From assembly GCA_965230275.1 (NCBI GenBank), contig CBDDKO010000002.1, positions 3,658,001-3,722,000 of the forward strand: a stretch of DNA of 64,000 nucleotides, given 5' to 3'. The position numbers and the translations under genes were made by a program. The DNA is from JAJRRS01 sp965230275 (GTDB taxonomy: Bacteria; Planctomycetota; Phycisphaerae; Phycisphaerales; Phycisphaeraceae). Under the pieces are notes generated by a model that was not told the DNA's origin, made no database searches, and was given only the letters and a program-made list of their open reading frames with translations. This document shows positions 34,209 to 46,363 of the stretch, piece by piece (within the stretch, counting starts at the first letter, position 1; every line of letters starts with the position of its first letter).

Positions 34209-35550
34209 CCCCGGAAGTGCCGGCACACGGACCATCCGTGTCGGTGCCCTGGCGCGGGTCGAGGGCGAAGGCGCCCTGCACCTGGTCATGGACGGTGACC
34301 GGGTCGATACCGTGCATCTTGAAATCTACGAACCGCCTCGGTTTTACGAAGCATTCCTGCGCGGACGGGACTACAAGGAAGTCCCCGACATCACCGCGCG
34401 CATATGCGGCATCTGCCCCGTCGCCTACCAGATGGGCTCCTGCCACGCGCTCGAAAAAGCCATGGGCGTCTTCGACGAAGTCACCCCGGCGATCCGTGAC
34501 CTCCGCGATCTGCTGTACTGCGGCGAGTGGATCGAGAGCCACGTGCTGCACATGTTCATGCTCCACCTGCCCGACTTCCTCGGCTACGAAAGCGCCATCA
34601 GCATGGCCGCCGACCACGCTGAGACGGTCAAGCAGGCCCTGCGCATCAAGAAGCTGGGCAACACGATCATGGATGTCGTCGCAGGCAGGAGCGTGCACCC
34701 CGTGAACGTCTGTGTCGGCGGGTTCTACCGCGCCCCCGACGAAGACAAGCTCCAGGCGCTGCTGCCCGAGATCGACGCCTGCCTCGAGCTCATGTGCGAG
34801 TTGACGCTCTTCCTCGCGAAGAACATCGAGTACCCCGACTTCGAACGCGACTATGAGTTCGTCGCCTTGTGCCCCGACACCGGCTATTCGATGAACCTCG
34901 GCCGGATCAAGAGCAATAAGGGGCTCGATGTCGATCAGGAGGAGTTCGGCAACGCCATCGAGGAGCAGCACAAGCAGCATTCCACCGCGCTGCACTCGAT
35001 CATCAAAGGCCGGGGTGAATATCTCGTCGGCCCGCTGGCCCGGCTCAACCTCAACGCCCAAGGCCTGCACCCGCGGGCACAGGAGCTCCTGCCGAAGGTC
35101 TGTGACGCCATCGGCAAGCCCCTGCCCTGGAAGAACAACTTCTTCAGCCTCCCGGCACGCGGCATCGAGACGATCCACGCCCTGGCTGTATCGGCTGATC
35201 TGATCCGCGCTTATACTCGCCCGGAGGTCAGCCGCATCCCCATCGTCCCACGCGCCGGACACGGCGGGCACGGCACCGAGGCCCCGCGAGGCGTCTGTTG
35301 GCACGAATACGACACCGAGCCCGACGGCTCGATCAAGGCCGCCCATATCGTCCCGCCGACCAGCCAGAACCAGACCACCATCGAGTCCGACCTCCGTGAG
35401 CTGGCCCGTCAGGTCGTCAGCCTGACCGACGAGCAGGCCGCCCTCCGCTGTGAGCACCTGATCCGTAACTACGACCCCTGCATCAGCTGCTCCGTGCACT
35501 TTCTGAAGTTTCAAAGGATAGAAAAGTCCGCTATACTACAGGCCCCCTAG
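34186..35550 (+). CDS. hydA: [NiFe] hydrogenase 3b large subunit HydA
   Basis: The catalytic subunit of 454 residues holding the NiFe(CN)2CO centre. The four Cys ligands are visible: C74 and C77 in RICGICPVAYQ and C432 and C435 in DPCISCSVH. After H438 comes a 16-residue extension (FLKFQRIEKSAILQAP) that must be removed by the dedicated protease once nickel is in place; the protease gene follows 26 bases later. The ATG at 34186 is favoured; a GTG at 34177 is in frame. Presence of all ligands and of the full maturation set suggests a functional, probably bidirectional enzyme evolving or consuming H2 with NAD(P)H. Confidence 0.95.
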   Translation: MNASKNDNPGSAGTRTIRVGALARVEGEGALHLVMDGDRVDTVHLEIYEPPRFYEAFLRGRDYKEVPDITARICGICPVAYQMGSCHALEKAMGVFDEVTPAIRDLRDLLYCGEWIESHVLHMFMLHLPDFLGYESAISMAADHAETVKQALRIKKLGNTIMDVVAGRSVHPVNVCVGGFYRAPDEDKLQALLPEIDACLELMCELTLFLAKNIEYPDFERDYEFVALCPDTGYSMNLGRIKSNKGLDVDQEEFGNAIEEQHKQHSTALHSIIKGRGEYLVGPLARLNLNAQGLHPRAQELLPKVCDAIGKPLPWKNNFFSLPARGIETIHALAVSADLIRAYTRPEVSRIPIVPRAGHGGHGTEAPRGVCWHEYDTEPDGSIKAAHIVPPTSQNQTTIESDLRELARQVVSLTDEQAALRCEHLIRNYDPCISCSVHFLKFQRIEKSAILQAP

Positions 35551-35576
35551 GCGGCCCCCAACACAGGGATTGGTAA

Positions 35577-36083
35577 GTGACTGAGGATAAGAACAGCCTG
35601 CTGGTCGCGGCCTGCGGCAACCTGATGGCCTCGGACGACGCGTTCGGGCCGATGGTCGCCAGGGACCTCAAGCAGATCCGGCACCCCGGCATCGAGGTCG
35701 TCGAGCTGGACATCCGTCCAGCGGCGCTGCTCGACTACCTGCCGGGGCGCAGCGGGCTGATCCTTATCGATGCTGTGCTGTCTCCGGACCACGAGCCCGG
35801 GCGCATCATCGACATCGACTGGTTCGCCCCCGACCGGCCTCCGCTCGCCAACGACGACACGATGAGCACGCACGGCCTGTCGCTCGGGTCACAAATCGAG
35901 ATGGCCCAGGCTATTGGCTTGCTTCCGCCGACCGTCCGGCTGATCGGGCTGACGCTGGGGGCTGTGCCAAGTGTCGGTGAGCCGGCGACGGAGGGCATCG
36001 TCCGCCACGTCGTCCACGCCGCCGACCTCATCCGCATGCACGCCGAGCAACACCTATCGCACACGGAGCCGGCCTATGCATGA
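35577..36083 (+). CDS. Hydrogenase maturation protease
   Basis: A nickel-dependent endopeptidase of 168 residues of the HycI/HyaD/HoxW family that trims the large subunit C-terminus. Seen: ACGNLMASDDAFGPMV (the GNxLxxDDGxG motif, with Ala-Phe replacing Gly-Ile), the metal-site Asp in LILIDAVL, and STHGLSLGSQIEMA with the third ligand His. The start is GTG at 35577. It overlaps hypA by 8 bases. Its position straight after hydA shows its substrate. Confidence 0.88.
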   Translation: MTEDKNSLLVAACGNLMASDDAFGPMVARDLKQIRHPGIEVVELDIRPAALLDYLPGRSGLILIDAVLSPDHEPGRIIDIDWFAPDRPPLANDDTMSTHGLSLGSQIEMAQAIGLLPPTVRLIGLTLGAVPSVGEPATEGIVRHVVHAADLIRMHAEQHLSHTEPAYA

Positions 36084-36495
36084 GATGTCGATCGCCGCTG
36101 CTCTGATCGGGCTGACCCGTGAACACGTCCCGAGCAAGGCGCGGGTCCGATCGGTGTCTGTGCGCGTCGGCCCCATGCAGGCGATCGAACACGAAGCGAT
36201 GCAATTCGCCTGGTCCGCCGCGACCAGTGCGACCGAGTTCGACGGCAGCGAACTGAAGCTGACCTACCTCCCCTGGTCGCTGCACTGCAAGTGCTGTGGC
36301 AAAAAATGGGAGGGCGACGACTGGCCCGTGACCTGCGCCTGCGGCAGTGCCGACGTCGACCCTAAGGGCAGCGACGAACTGACACTACTCTCCATCGACA
36401 TCGATACATCTGACGAACCCGAAGGAGAAACCGACTTCGATGACCAAGACCCGGCTCACCGTGAGGCCGGGCCCGTGATGAGGCAAGGAGTCTAA
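36076..36495 (+). CDS. hypA: Nickel chaperone HypA
   Basis: A nickel-delivery protein of 139 residues. The conserved MHEMSIA with the Ni-binding His2 is intact; the longer open frame starting upstream is ignored. The zinc ribbon is seen as CKCCGKKW and TCACGS: the second half is C-x-C rather than the usual C-x2-C, a one-residue loss that may weaken zinc binding or shift the ligand. A 35-residue acidic tail after the usual end (DEPEGETDFDDQDP) is extra. It lies 3 bases before hypB, its GTPase partner. Confidence 0.88.
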   Translation: MHEMSIAAALIGLTREHVPSKARVRSVSVRVGPMQAIEHEAMQFAWSAATSATEFDGSELKLTYLPWSLHCKCCGKKWEGDDWPVTCACGSADVDPKGSDELTLLSIDIDTSDEPEGETDFDDQDPAHREAGPVMRQGV

Positions 36496-36498
36496 GCT

Positions 36499-37194
36499 AT
36501 GGCGGAAGTCAAAATTGTCCAGAACGTCTTGAAACACAACGACGAGATCGCGGCCATGAACCGCGACACGCTGCGCGATGCCGGCGTCTTCTGCATCGAC
36601 CTGATCGGGGCGCCCGGCTGCGGCAAGACGTCGCTGCTGGAAGCCACGCTCGAAAGGCTCAGCGACACACTCAGCATCGGCGTGATCGCCGGGGACCTCG
36701 CCACCGACCGCGACGCTAAGCGCCTGCAGGCCAAGGGTGCCCGCGTCGTGCAGATCAACACCGGCAAGGGCTGCCACCTTGACGCCAACCAGGTCCGCCA
36801 CGCCATCGAAGGCGTCGATCTGCAGGGCCTGGATGTGCTGATCATCGAGAACGTCGGCAACCTCATCTGCCCGGTCGGCTTCGACCTCGGGCAGGACGCC
36901 AAGGTCGGCATGTTCAGCGTCTGCGGTGGCGACGACAAAGCGGCGAAACACCCGCACCTCGTCCATGCCGCCGACGTCCTGCTGCTGAGCAAGACCGACC
37001 TGATGCAGCACGTGAAGTTCGATCAAACTGTTTTCCGCCAGGATGTCCAGCGGCTGAACGATGACGTTCGGCTCATCGAGGTCTCGGTCGCCCGGGGCGA
37101 TCTCGAAGGCTGGCTGGACTGGCTGACTTCCAACACCCAAGCGGCGCGTGCCAACCATGACGCCGTCACACCCGTGCCGACAGGCAACAGCTAA
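36499..37194 (+). CDS. hypB: Nickel-inserting GTPase HypB
   Basis: A GTPase of 231 residues that with HypA inserts nickel into the large subunit. Seen: the P-loop GAPGCGKTS, GDLATDRDAKRL (switch region), the metal-site GKGCHLDANQV, IENVGNLICP, and the guanine-specificity SKTDL. It lacks the His-rich nickel-storage stretch and the N-terminal CxxCGC site found in some homologues, so it is the minimal form. It follows hypA by 3 bases and precedes nifJ by 13. Confidence 0.94.
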   Translation: MAEVKIVQNVLKHNDEIAAMNRDTLRDAGVFCIDLIGAPGCGKTSLLEATLERLSDTLSIGVIAGDLATDRDAKRLQAKGARVVQINTGKGCHLDANQVRHAIEGVDLQGLDVLIIENVGNLICPVGFDLGQDAKVGMFSVCGGDDKAAKHPHLVHAADVLLLSKTDLMQHVKFDQTVFRQDVQRLNDDVRLIEVSVARGDLEGWLDWLTSNTQAARANHDAVTPVPTGNS

Positions 37195-37207
37195 GGAGTG
37201 CTTCGAG

Positions 37208-40780
<3,573 letters not shown>

Positions 40781-40843
40781 ACGCGACGTATCTGTCACAC
40801 GAACCAATCCCGCGAACGCGGGCAATCATAACGGAGTTCAATC

Positions 40844-41833
40844 ATGGACCTTTCCACTAACTACATGGGCATCGAAATGGCGCACCCCTTAATGGTCGGT
40901 GCCTGCCCGCTGGCTTACGACCTGGACGCGGTGCGTCGGCTTGAGGACGCCGGCGCATCGGCGATCGTCATGCCCTCGCTCTTTGAAGAGCAGCTGCTTC
41001 GAGAGCAGCTCGCCACCAACGCCAGCATATCCGCCCACACTGAGTCCTTCGCCGAAGCACTCAGCTACTTCCCTGACAACGATGACTTCCAGCTCGGGCC
41101 CGATGAGTACCTCGAAAAGATCCGTGCGATCAAGGCTACGACCGGCATGCCCGTGTTCGCCTCACTCAACGGTATGCGAGACGGCCGATGGCTCGATTAC
41201 GCCAAGCTCATCCAGCAGGCCGGTGCCGATGCGCTGGAGCTGAACGTCTACTACGTCGCCATGGACCCCAACGAAACCAGCGAGACACTGGAGAACCGGC
41301 CGGTAGACATGGTCAAGCAGATCAAGGAAGCAACGCACCTGCCGTTGTCGGTCAAGCTCTCGCCGTTCTACACGTCGATGGTCCACACCGCCCAGCGGCT
41401 GGTCGAAGCCGGCGCCGACGCCCTGGTGATCTTCAACCGTTTCTATCAGCCGGACATTGATGTCGAGGAACTCGACGTGATGCGCGTCAACCTTTCGCAC
41501 CCGTCCGAGCTGCTGCTGCGGCTGCGCTGGTTGGCGATCCTGTCCTGCCGGGTGGAAGCGTCGCTGGCGGTAACCGGCGGGGTGCATACCGAGCTGGACG
41601 TGGTCAAGTCCGTGATGGCCGGCACCGATGCGGTGCATCTCGTCTCGGCCCTCCTGCAGCGCGGCCCGGAATACCTCATCACGCTCCGCGAGGACCTGGA
41701 GCGCTGGCTGGTCGATCATGAGTATGAATCGCTCAGCCAGATGCGGGGCAGCATGAACCTGGAGAACAGCCCCAACCCCGCGGCTTACGAGCGCGCCAGC
41801 TACGTCCAGGTGCTGCACAGCTGGACCAACTGA
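40844..41833 (+). CDS. Dihydroorotate dehydrogenase-like protein
   Basis: A TIM-barrel flavoprotein of 329 residues resembling class 1 DHOD. Seen: the start MDLSTNYMGIEMAHPLMVGA, EDAGASAIVMPSLFEEQL, the substrate-side ALELNVYY, LSVKLSPFY with the conserved Lys, and the FMN phosphate-binding VTGGVHTELDVVKSVMAGTD. Proteins of this branch are often annotated as DHOD-like and lie beside PFOR genes, as here (63 bases after nifJ), so pyrimidine synthesis is not the assured role. A redox function coupled to ferredoxin or NAD(P)H is possible, which is inference from location. Confidence 0.82.
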   Translation: MDLSTNYMGIEMAHPLMVGACPLAYDLDAVRRLEDAGASAIVMPSLFEEQLLREQLATNASISAHTESFAEALSYFPDNDDFQLGPDEYLEKIRAIKATTGMPVFASLNGMRDGRWLDYAKLIQQAGADALELNVYYVAMDPNETSETLENRPVDMVKQIKEATHLPLSVKLSPFYTSMVHTAQRLVEAGADALVIFNRFYQPDIDVEELDVMRVNLSHPSELLLRLRWLAILSCRVEASLAVTGGVHTELDVVKSVMAGTDAVHLVSALLQRGPEYLITLREDLERWLVDHEYESLSQMRGSMNLENSPNPAAYERASYVQVLHSWTN

Positions 41834-42211
41834 CGTCAGGGCTAAATTGACCGTCTTTTAACAACCGCTTGGCTGAAAAGCCTTGTTAAAAGCGGGCTGT
41901 TGTAGTATAAAGATAGGTAGGTATTGTGGGATAGGCTTCACAATGCCCGCATATCGTGCTTATGCCGAGCAGGGGATCAATGGGCGGACCGTGCCGGGGG
42001 GTATCTGGGTCATCCGGGGGGGATCCGGATTGAGAGGGGTGCGTGCCGTTCATGTCAATTGTGATCCAAACATCATCGTCACGTCCTACGTTGCCGGTCC
42101 GTTCGCCCGGCCTGACTTTTATCACTTCATAGCGCTCGTCGAAGCACGCATGCTCGGGCATCGCGTGCCATTTTCAAATCTGTTTAGGGGCTTGCAGAAA
42201 GGAACTGATCC
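41834..42211. other. Intergenic region after the hydrogenase locus
   Basis: It contains a terminator-like hairpin at 41856-41891 and then about 300 bases without recognisable features. The 110-codon open frame from 41883 is rejected: it lacks homologous-looking motifs and overlaps the start of the next gene. Confidence 0.5.
41856..41891 (+). terminator. Terminator-like hairpin after DHOD-like gene
   Basis: The outer stem TTTTAACAA / TTGTTAAAA encloses an inner hairpin GGCT-GAAA-AGCC. It lies 23 bases after the stop codon and would end the long hydrogenase transcript, although no T-run follows; the A/T-rich outer arms would serve both strands. Confidence 0.55.
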
Positions 42212-43606
42212 ATGATGACTAAAACACTCACCGCACTCGGCTGCGCCGCGTTGTTTGCCGCACCCGCATTCAGTAACCCGCCACCGCCACAACAGGCCGA
42301 CCCGATCTCGGTGACACGGACTTCACCCAGCGTCATCGGATTCGGGAACACACCGGCCGACATCTACGGCGAAGCTGTAGGCGGTGGTGCGGGCGGCTGG
42401 GATGTCGGCGGCCCCGGGCCCGTCCCGCATGTGCCCGACGTCAACTACGGCCTCCAGCCTCTGGCGGACAATAACGACGGCCACTCCGGCGGCGAACTCG
42501 ATGTGCAGGCACCGGTCGTGATCTACTTCTCCGGCGACGTGAACTCGGTCGGCCAGCCGGGGACCGAGTACGACCATCAGGCCCAGCGCATCCAGGCCGC
42601 GGGCGACCGGTTCGTCACCAACGGCGCTGCCAACGTCGGCCCTCGCACCGTCATGATGCTCGGTGGTCCCACCTTCATCGGCGGCCCCGTCCTGCCCGGC
42701 ACGATGGGCACTTTCCCGCTGAACATGCTCAGTGCCAACCAGACGGTCTACAACGAAATCCCCACCCTGCCCCCGATGATTTACAACCACTATGTCCCGC
42801 CTCAGGGCGCCACACCCATGGACGATATGGACGCGGTCGAGCTGTTGCCCTTTGATCTCAACGGTGACCTGATCCACGACCTGCCGATCTACTTCACCCT
42901 TGATGCGCAGAGCCCGTCGCTGACCCTGTTCCCCGGTGGCAGCGGCGCCGATGTGTTGGTCTCGCCCCCAGGCCAGAACAACTTCGGCCTGTTCGCCCCG
43001 GCCCCGCAACTCGGCTTAAGCCCCGCCGACGAGGTCGACGCCTTGGCCGTGTGGGACGTTAACGGTGACCTCGTCGCCGACCAGAATCCCCTCACCGACT
43101 TTGCGCTGTTCTCGCTGGCACCGGGTTCGCCCTCACTCGCCGGTCCGGACCTGATCGTCGGGACCGCCGACGACCTCTCCGCCGCCGACATCTTTGTCAC
43201 CGACTTCAGCGGCATCAACATGCTCTACCTGCCAAGCACCGCCCTTGGCATGCTGCCGACCGACAACATCGATGCTATCGACGTCGAGATATGGGTAGAC
43301 GCTTCCAGCATCGAGATCTTCGAGGAGATATGGGAGGTTCCCGCCGTCCAAGGTGATCTGGACGGCGATGGGTTCGTCGGTCTGAACGATCTGGACCTCA
43401 TCCTCAACAACTGGAACCTGACCGTGCCCCCGGGCGACCCGCTTGCCGATCCTAACGGTGACGGGTTCATCGGCCTGGCCGACCTGGACATTGTGCTGAA
43501 CAACTGGAACAACGGCGTGCCGCCGCCGGCATCCACCATCCCCGAGCCCGCGACCGCTGTGCTGTTATTAGCCGGTGGCCTGGCGCTGGTGCGGCGTAAA
43601 CACTAG
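42212..43606 (+). CDS. Secreted dockerin-like/PEP-CTERM protein
   Basis: A protein of 464 residues with a signal peptide (about 1-21, ending AFSNP), a long Pro/Gly/Asp-rich beta body of unknown fold, two dockerin-like calcium repeats near the end (GDLDGDGFVGLNDLDLILNN and DPNGDGFIGLADLDIVLNN) and a PEP-CTERM signal (IPEPATAVLLLAGGLALVRR). The repeats have the Asp/Asn spacing of EF-hand-like calcium loops and could bind calcium or a cohesin-like partner. It is probably exposed on the surface or in the matrix. The function of the body is unknown. Confidence 0.82.
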   Translation: MMTKTLTALGCAALFAAPAFSNPPPPQQADPISVTRTSPSVIGFGNTPADIYGEAVGGGAGGWDVGGPGPVPHVPDVNYGLQPLADNNDGHSGGELDVQAPVVIYFSGDVNSVGQPGTEYDHQAQRIQAAGDRFVTNGAANVGPRTVMMLGGPTFIGGPVLPGTMGTFPLNMLSANQTVYNEIPTLPPMIYNHYVPPQGATPMDDMDAVELLPFDLNGDLIHDLPIYFTLDAQSPSLTLFPGGSGADVLVSPPGQNNFGLFAPAPQLGLSPADEVDALAVWDVNGDLVADQNPLTDFALFSLAPGSPSLAGPDLIVGTADDLSAADIFVTDFSGINMLYLPSTALGMLPTDNIDAIDVEIWVDASSIEIFEEIWEVPAVQGDLDGDGFVGLNDLDLILNNWNLTVPPGDPLADPNGDGFIGLADLDIVLNNWNNGVPPPASTIPEPATAVLLLAGGLALVRRKH

Positions 43607-43622
43607 CTCATTTTCTCTCTAA

Positions 43623-43680
43623 CCCGATGGGGCGGTCGGCCCGCGCGTCACTCATCGTGACAGCCGCCCGTCCCATCGGG
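43623..43680. terminator. Bidirectional hairpin between convergent genes
   Basis: A 9-bp perfect stem CCCGATGGG / CCCATCGGG (43623-43631 and 43672-43680) encloses a second hairpin GTCAC-TCATC-GTGAC. No T-run follows on the plus strand. It lies between the PEP-CTERM gene and the convergent radical SAM gene. Confidence 0.5.
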
Positions 43681-43682
43681 TC

Positions 43683-44603
43683 TTAGCCGGATTGGCCGTA
43701 GAACTCGACCTGCACATCTCCCCCGCCCGGCGCATGAGTGAGCCGGTACACCAATCTTTCCGACAGTGTGTGAAGCTGCTGATCCGTCAACGGCTCGACA
43801 TAGGTCTCGAGCGGTTTGCGCGCCACGGTATATAGCTGCACACGCCGGATACGGCAACCCGCATTGATCAACTCCACGAGACGCTCGGCATACGCATCAA
43901 ACTCTGCGTCTGGTATGGGTTCGCCGTGCATCTTCATGAACATCGACTGGATCACGATGTCTCGGTGTTGACCGCAAGCCAGGATGTTGTCAAGCACACG
44001 CTGTAGTGTGACCGCGGACCGATCCACCTGGTCATAGTAGGCTTGCGTCCCGGCATCGAGTTTTGCCCAAACCTCGCCCCCGTGCTCATCCATCACACGC
44101 AGCGCGGATTCGACCTCGGGCCGGTCAAGCCGAGTTGCGTTGGTGATAACAACGAGCTTGGTTTCATCTAGTTGATACCGGCGTTTCAGTTCGACGGCGA
44201 TGTCGACCGATCGGGCAAAGCACTTCGTGGTCGTCGGCTCACCGTCACCGGAAAACGCGATGTCGTTAAGCCGGCGCAGGTCCGGTGCCACATCCTGAAA
44301 CCGTTCGTGAGACCAAATAGCACCGCTCGTCACCACCCGGAGCATCTCATCGAGTTCCTCCTCCAGGCTCCGTGTGTCAACCGGCACACGCCTGGGAGGT
44401 GTGATCTTTTCAACCTGGCAGTAGACGCAATCGAAGTTGCAGATCGTGTCCGGATTCAGATTCACGCCGATCGACAGGCCCTTGCTACGCCGGCTGAGGA
44501 CGGGGTACACATACTTGAATCGGTCCCAATGCCGGCTGTGGTCGGCGAAGGCGCGTGCGTTTGGCCCGTCGGCTGTTGGTTGATTGTTCTCGGTCAGGTT
44601 CAT
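43683..44603 (-). CDS. Radical SAM protein
   Basis: A radical SAM enzyme of 306 residues: the [4Fe-4S] motif CNFDCVYCQ (C-x3-C-x2-C) follows GVNLNPDTI, then the SAM-binding AFSGDGEPTTT (a GGE-like motif) and a barrel with VVITNATRL and WAKLDAGTQ. There is no SPASM or other C-terminal cluster. Close relatives are uncharacterised radical SAM proteins, so neither substrate nor product is known to me. It stands alone between two dockerin/PEP-CTERM genes, but nothing shows that it modifies them. The start ATG at 44603 precedes the polar N-terminus usual in the group. Confidence 0.82.
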   Translation of the reverse strand: MNLTENNQPTADGPNARAFADHSRHWDRFKYVYPVLSRRSKGLSIGVNLNPDTICNFDCVYCQVEKITPPRRVPVDTRSLEEELDEMLRVVTSGAIWSHERFQDVAPDLRRLNDIAFSGDGEPTTTKCFARSVDIAVELKRRYQLDETKLVVITNATRLDRPEVESALRVMDEHGGEVWAKLDAGTQAYYDQVDRSAVTLQRVLDNILACGQHRDIVIQSMFMKMHGEPIPDAEFDAYAERLVELINAGCRIRRVQLYTVARKPLETYVEPLTDQQLHTLSERLVYRLTHAPGGGDVQVEFYGQSG

Positions 44604-44683
44604 CGCATACCTCGTGCTCTTGGCGATGACATCATACCTGCCCGTACTTCCCGGGTAATAGATTCAGGTTCATCACTGCACAT

Positions 44684-44716
44684 AAAAAACCGGACGCCGT
44701 GGGAGGGCGTCCGGTT
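44684..44716 (-). terminator. Rho-independent terminator
   Basis: Stem ACCGGACGCC / GGCGTCCGGT with loop GTGGGAG; on the minus strand it is followed by a run of T. It ends the dockerin/PEP-CTERM gene transcribed leftwards from 45903. Confidence 0.85.
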
Positions 44717-44802
44717 TCAGTGTCTGATGGACAATTCGAGCTGTTTGATCGTGTGGTCGGGGCCGTTACCTCCCGGTGGTCACACGGTTAGTGATCCATC
44801 AT

Positions 44803-45903
44803 TTAGCGACGACGCAGGGCGGCGAGGCCACCGAGGCTCAGCAGTGCGAGCGTAGCCGGTTCGGGCACGGCCGCGGCGGGCGGGGTGCCGGCGTTCCAGT
44901 TGTTGAGGATGATATCCAGGTCCTCCAGGCCGACGAAGTTGTCGCCGGTCGGATCGGCCAGCGGGTTGCCGGGCGGGATGGACTGGTTCCAGTTGTTGAG
45001 GATGATGTCCAGGTCGCTTAGGCCGACGAATCCGTCGCCATCGAGGTCGCCGGGGATCCCGGGTGCATCTGCGGCGATCACTTCCAGAAGGATGTTGTCG
45101 AAGGTGACGCCGCCGCCACCGGAACCTACGCCTGATGGGCTGCCGAAGCGGAGTTGATCAAAGCCCGCCGCGGTGTGTGGCATGTCAATATGTTCGATGC
45201 TGTAATCGAAGGTGCCGTCATAATCCAGGTCGAACTCATAAACGACCGATTCAGGCTTGATGGTTGCACGGTAGGTGTACCACGCCGCACCACGGTAGCG
45301 GTTGACGGGGAAGAGGGTGCCACCAAGGTCCTCTTCACCCATGTCCCAGGCCTGCCAGTTGGGGTTGGGCGTGCTGTTGATCGAGTCAAATAGAATGCCG
45401 CGATAAGCAAAGTGCTCGATCGTGTTCCACATGCCCAATTCGACGAGGTTAGCGCCAGCTGCGGCTCGAAGCCCGAGGCTCATGCGCTTGTTGTCAGGCA
45501 CCAGCGGGAACAGGTTTAGATCCGTGGCGTTGTCGTAGATATCCACCGAGACCTGGATCCACTCGGTGCTTGAAGCGACGAGCGGTGAGCCTAAGTTGAA
45601 AGCGACGAAGTTGCCGGTCGTACCCGGGATGCCGCCGTCGTGGAAGCCCGACGCGCCGTTATCGACTTGTAGGGTGACTTCAGGATCTTTGGTACCGTCC
45701 TGGTTGTCGTCGGTGATGTTGCTTGCGCCCGCGCCGGCATAGTTGACCAAGACGCCGCCGGAACCGGCCCATACAGCCTTCATGGCAGCCGTGTCGGCAT
45801 AGCTTTCAAAGTCCTCATCGACCACAACGCCCAGCGCTGCCCATGAGGTACCGGCCGTGCCGAGTAGTGCCGCACAGCCTATTCCCAGTGCTATCTTCCG
45901 CAT
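44803..45903 (-). CDS. Secreted dockerin-like/PEP-CTERM protein
   Basis: A protein of 366 residues: signal peptide at about 1-22 (GTAGTSWAA), a lectin-like beta body starting VVDEDFESYADT as in many LamG/concanavalin-type domains, two dockerin-like repeats (GDLDGDGFVGLSDLDIILNN and DPTGDNFVGLEDLDIILNN) and the PEP-CTERM signal VPEPATLALLSLGGLAALRRR. The second repeat has lost one calcium-binding Asp (GDN for GDG). It shares its tail design with the protein at 42212 but not the body. The gene is monocistronic with a strong terminator and an AT-rich upstream region. Confidence 0.85.
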   Translation of the reverse strand: MRKIALGIGCAALLGTAGTSWAALGVVVDEDFESYADTAAMKAVWAGSGGVLVNYAGAGASNITDDNQDGTKDPEVTLQVDNGASGFHDGGIPGTTGNFVAFNLGSPLVASSTEWIQVSVDIYDNATDLNLFPLVPDNKRMSLGLRAAAGANLVELGMWNTIEHFAYRGILFDSINSTPNPNWQAWDMGEEDLGGTLFPVNRYRGAAWYTYRATIKPESVVYEFDLDYDGTFDYSIEHIDMPHTAAGFDQLRFGSPSGVGSGGGGVTFDNILLEVIAADAPGIPGDLDGDGFVGLSDLDIILNNWNQSIPPGNPLADPTGDNFVGLEDLDIILNNWNAGTPPAAAVPEPATLALLSLGGLAALRRR

Positions 45904-46363
45904 GTGATTTCCTCCCTACTAGATGGGTATGGTTTGATAATCAAGCCAAAAAACGCAAGTCGCCCTGTAGTCACGATTGTGCTTGGGCATCACTGATTAT
46001 ATAACAAGAATGATTTATGTCAACGATAAATGGTAGGATGTCCTATATTAACTGCCTGAACTAGCCGAGTGCATTGTTAAATTGCTCTTATGAGTCACCA
46101 GCTGGTCTGGAATTGTGTGAGAACGCAACACTTTCTCGCCATTGCAAACGGTAATAATAATATAAACTCATTATTATCAATAATATGGTTAATTATTTGT
46201 GGCGAGTCGGATTATTACATAATTGAATGCCTCGTGTAGCCTCACTCCCACTACCTCTATCCGGTGCTCGCTAGCTATCTATTTAGCCCTGAATGATTAA
46301 GCCTGCCCTTGCCCCAGCGGGTATAACAATGGCATCAGACCGACTCGCCCTGGGAGACACGGA
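45904..46363. other. AT-rich divergent intergenic region
   Basis: No gene is seen. The central part (about 45990-46220) is strikingly AT-rich for this genome, with TAATAATAA/TTATTAT words that can pair (around 46151-46177). It must hold the divergent promoters of the PEP-CTERM gene and of the glycosidase-like gene, but no single pair of boxes stands out. Confidence 0.5.

Noticed and set aside
34165..35514. 449-codon minus-strand open frame opposite hydA
   Set aside because: Shadow of the hydrogenase large subunit, which has all metal ligands; the antisense product has no recognisable features.
41943..42215. Possible small gene between the DHOD-like gene and the PEP-CTERM gene
   Set aside because: No motif, no ribosome binding site, and it runs over the start and signal peptide of the next gene.
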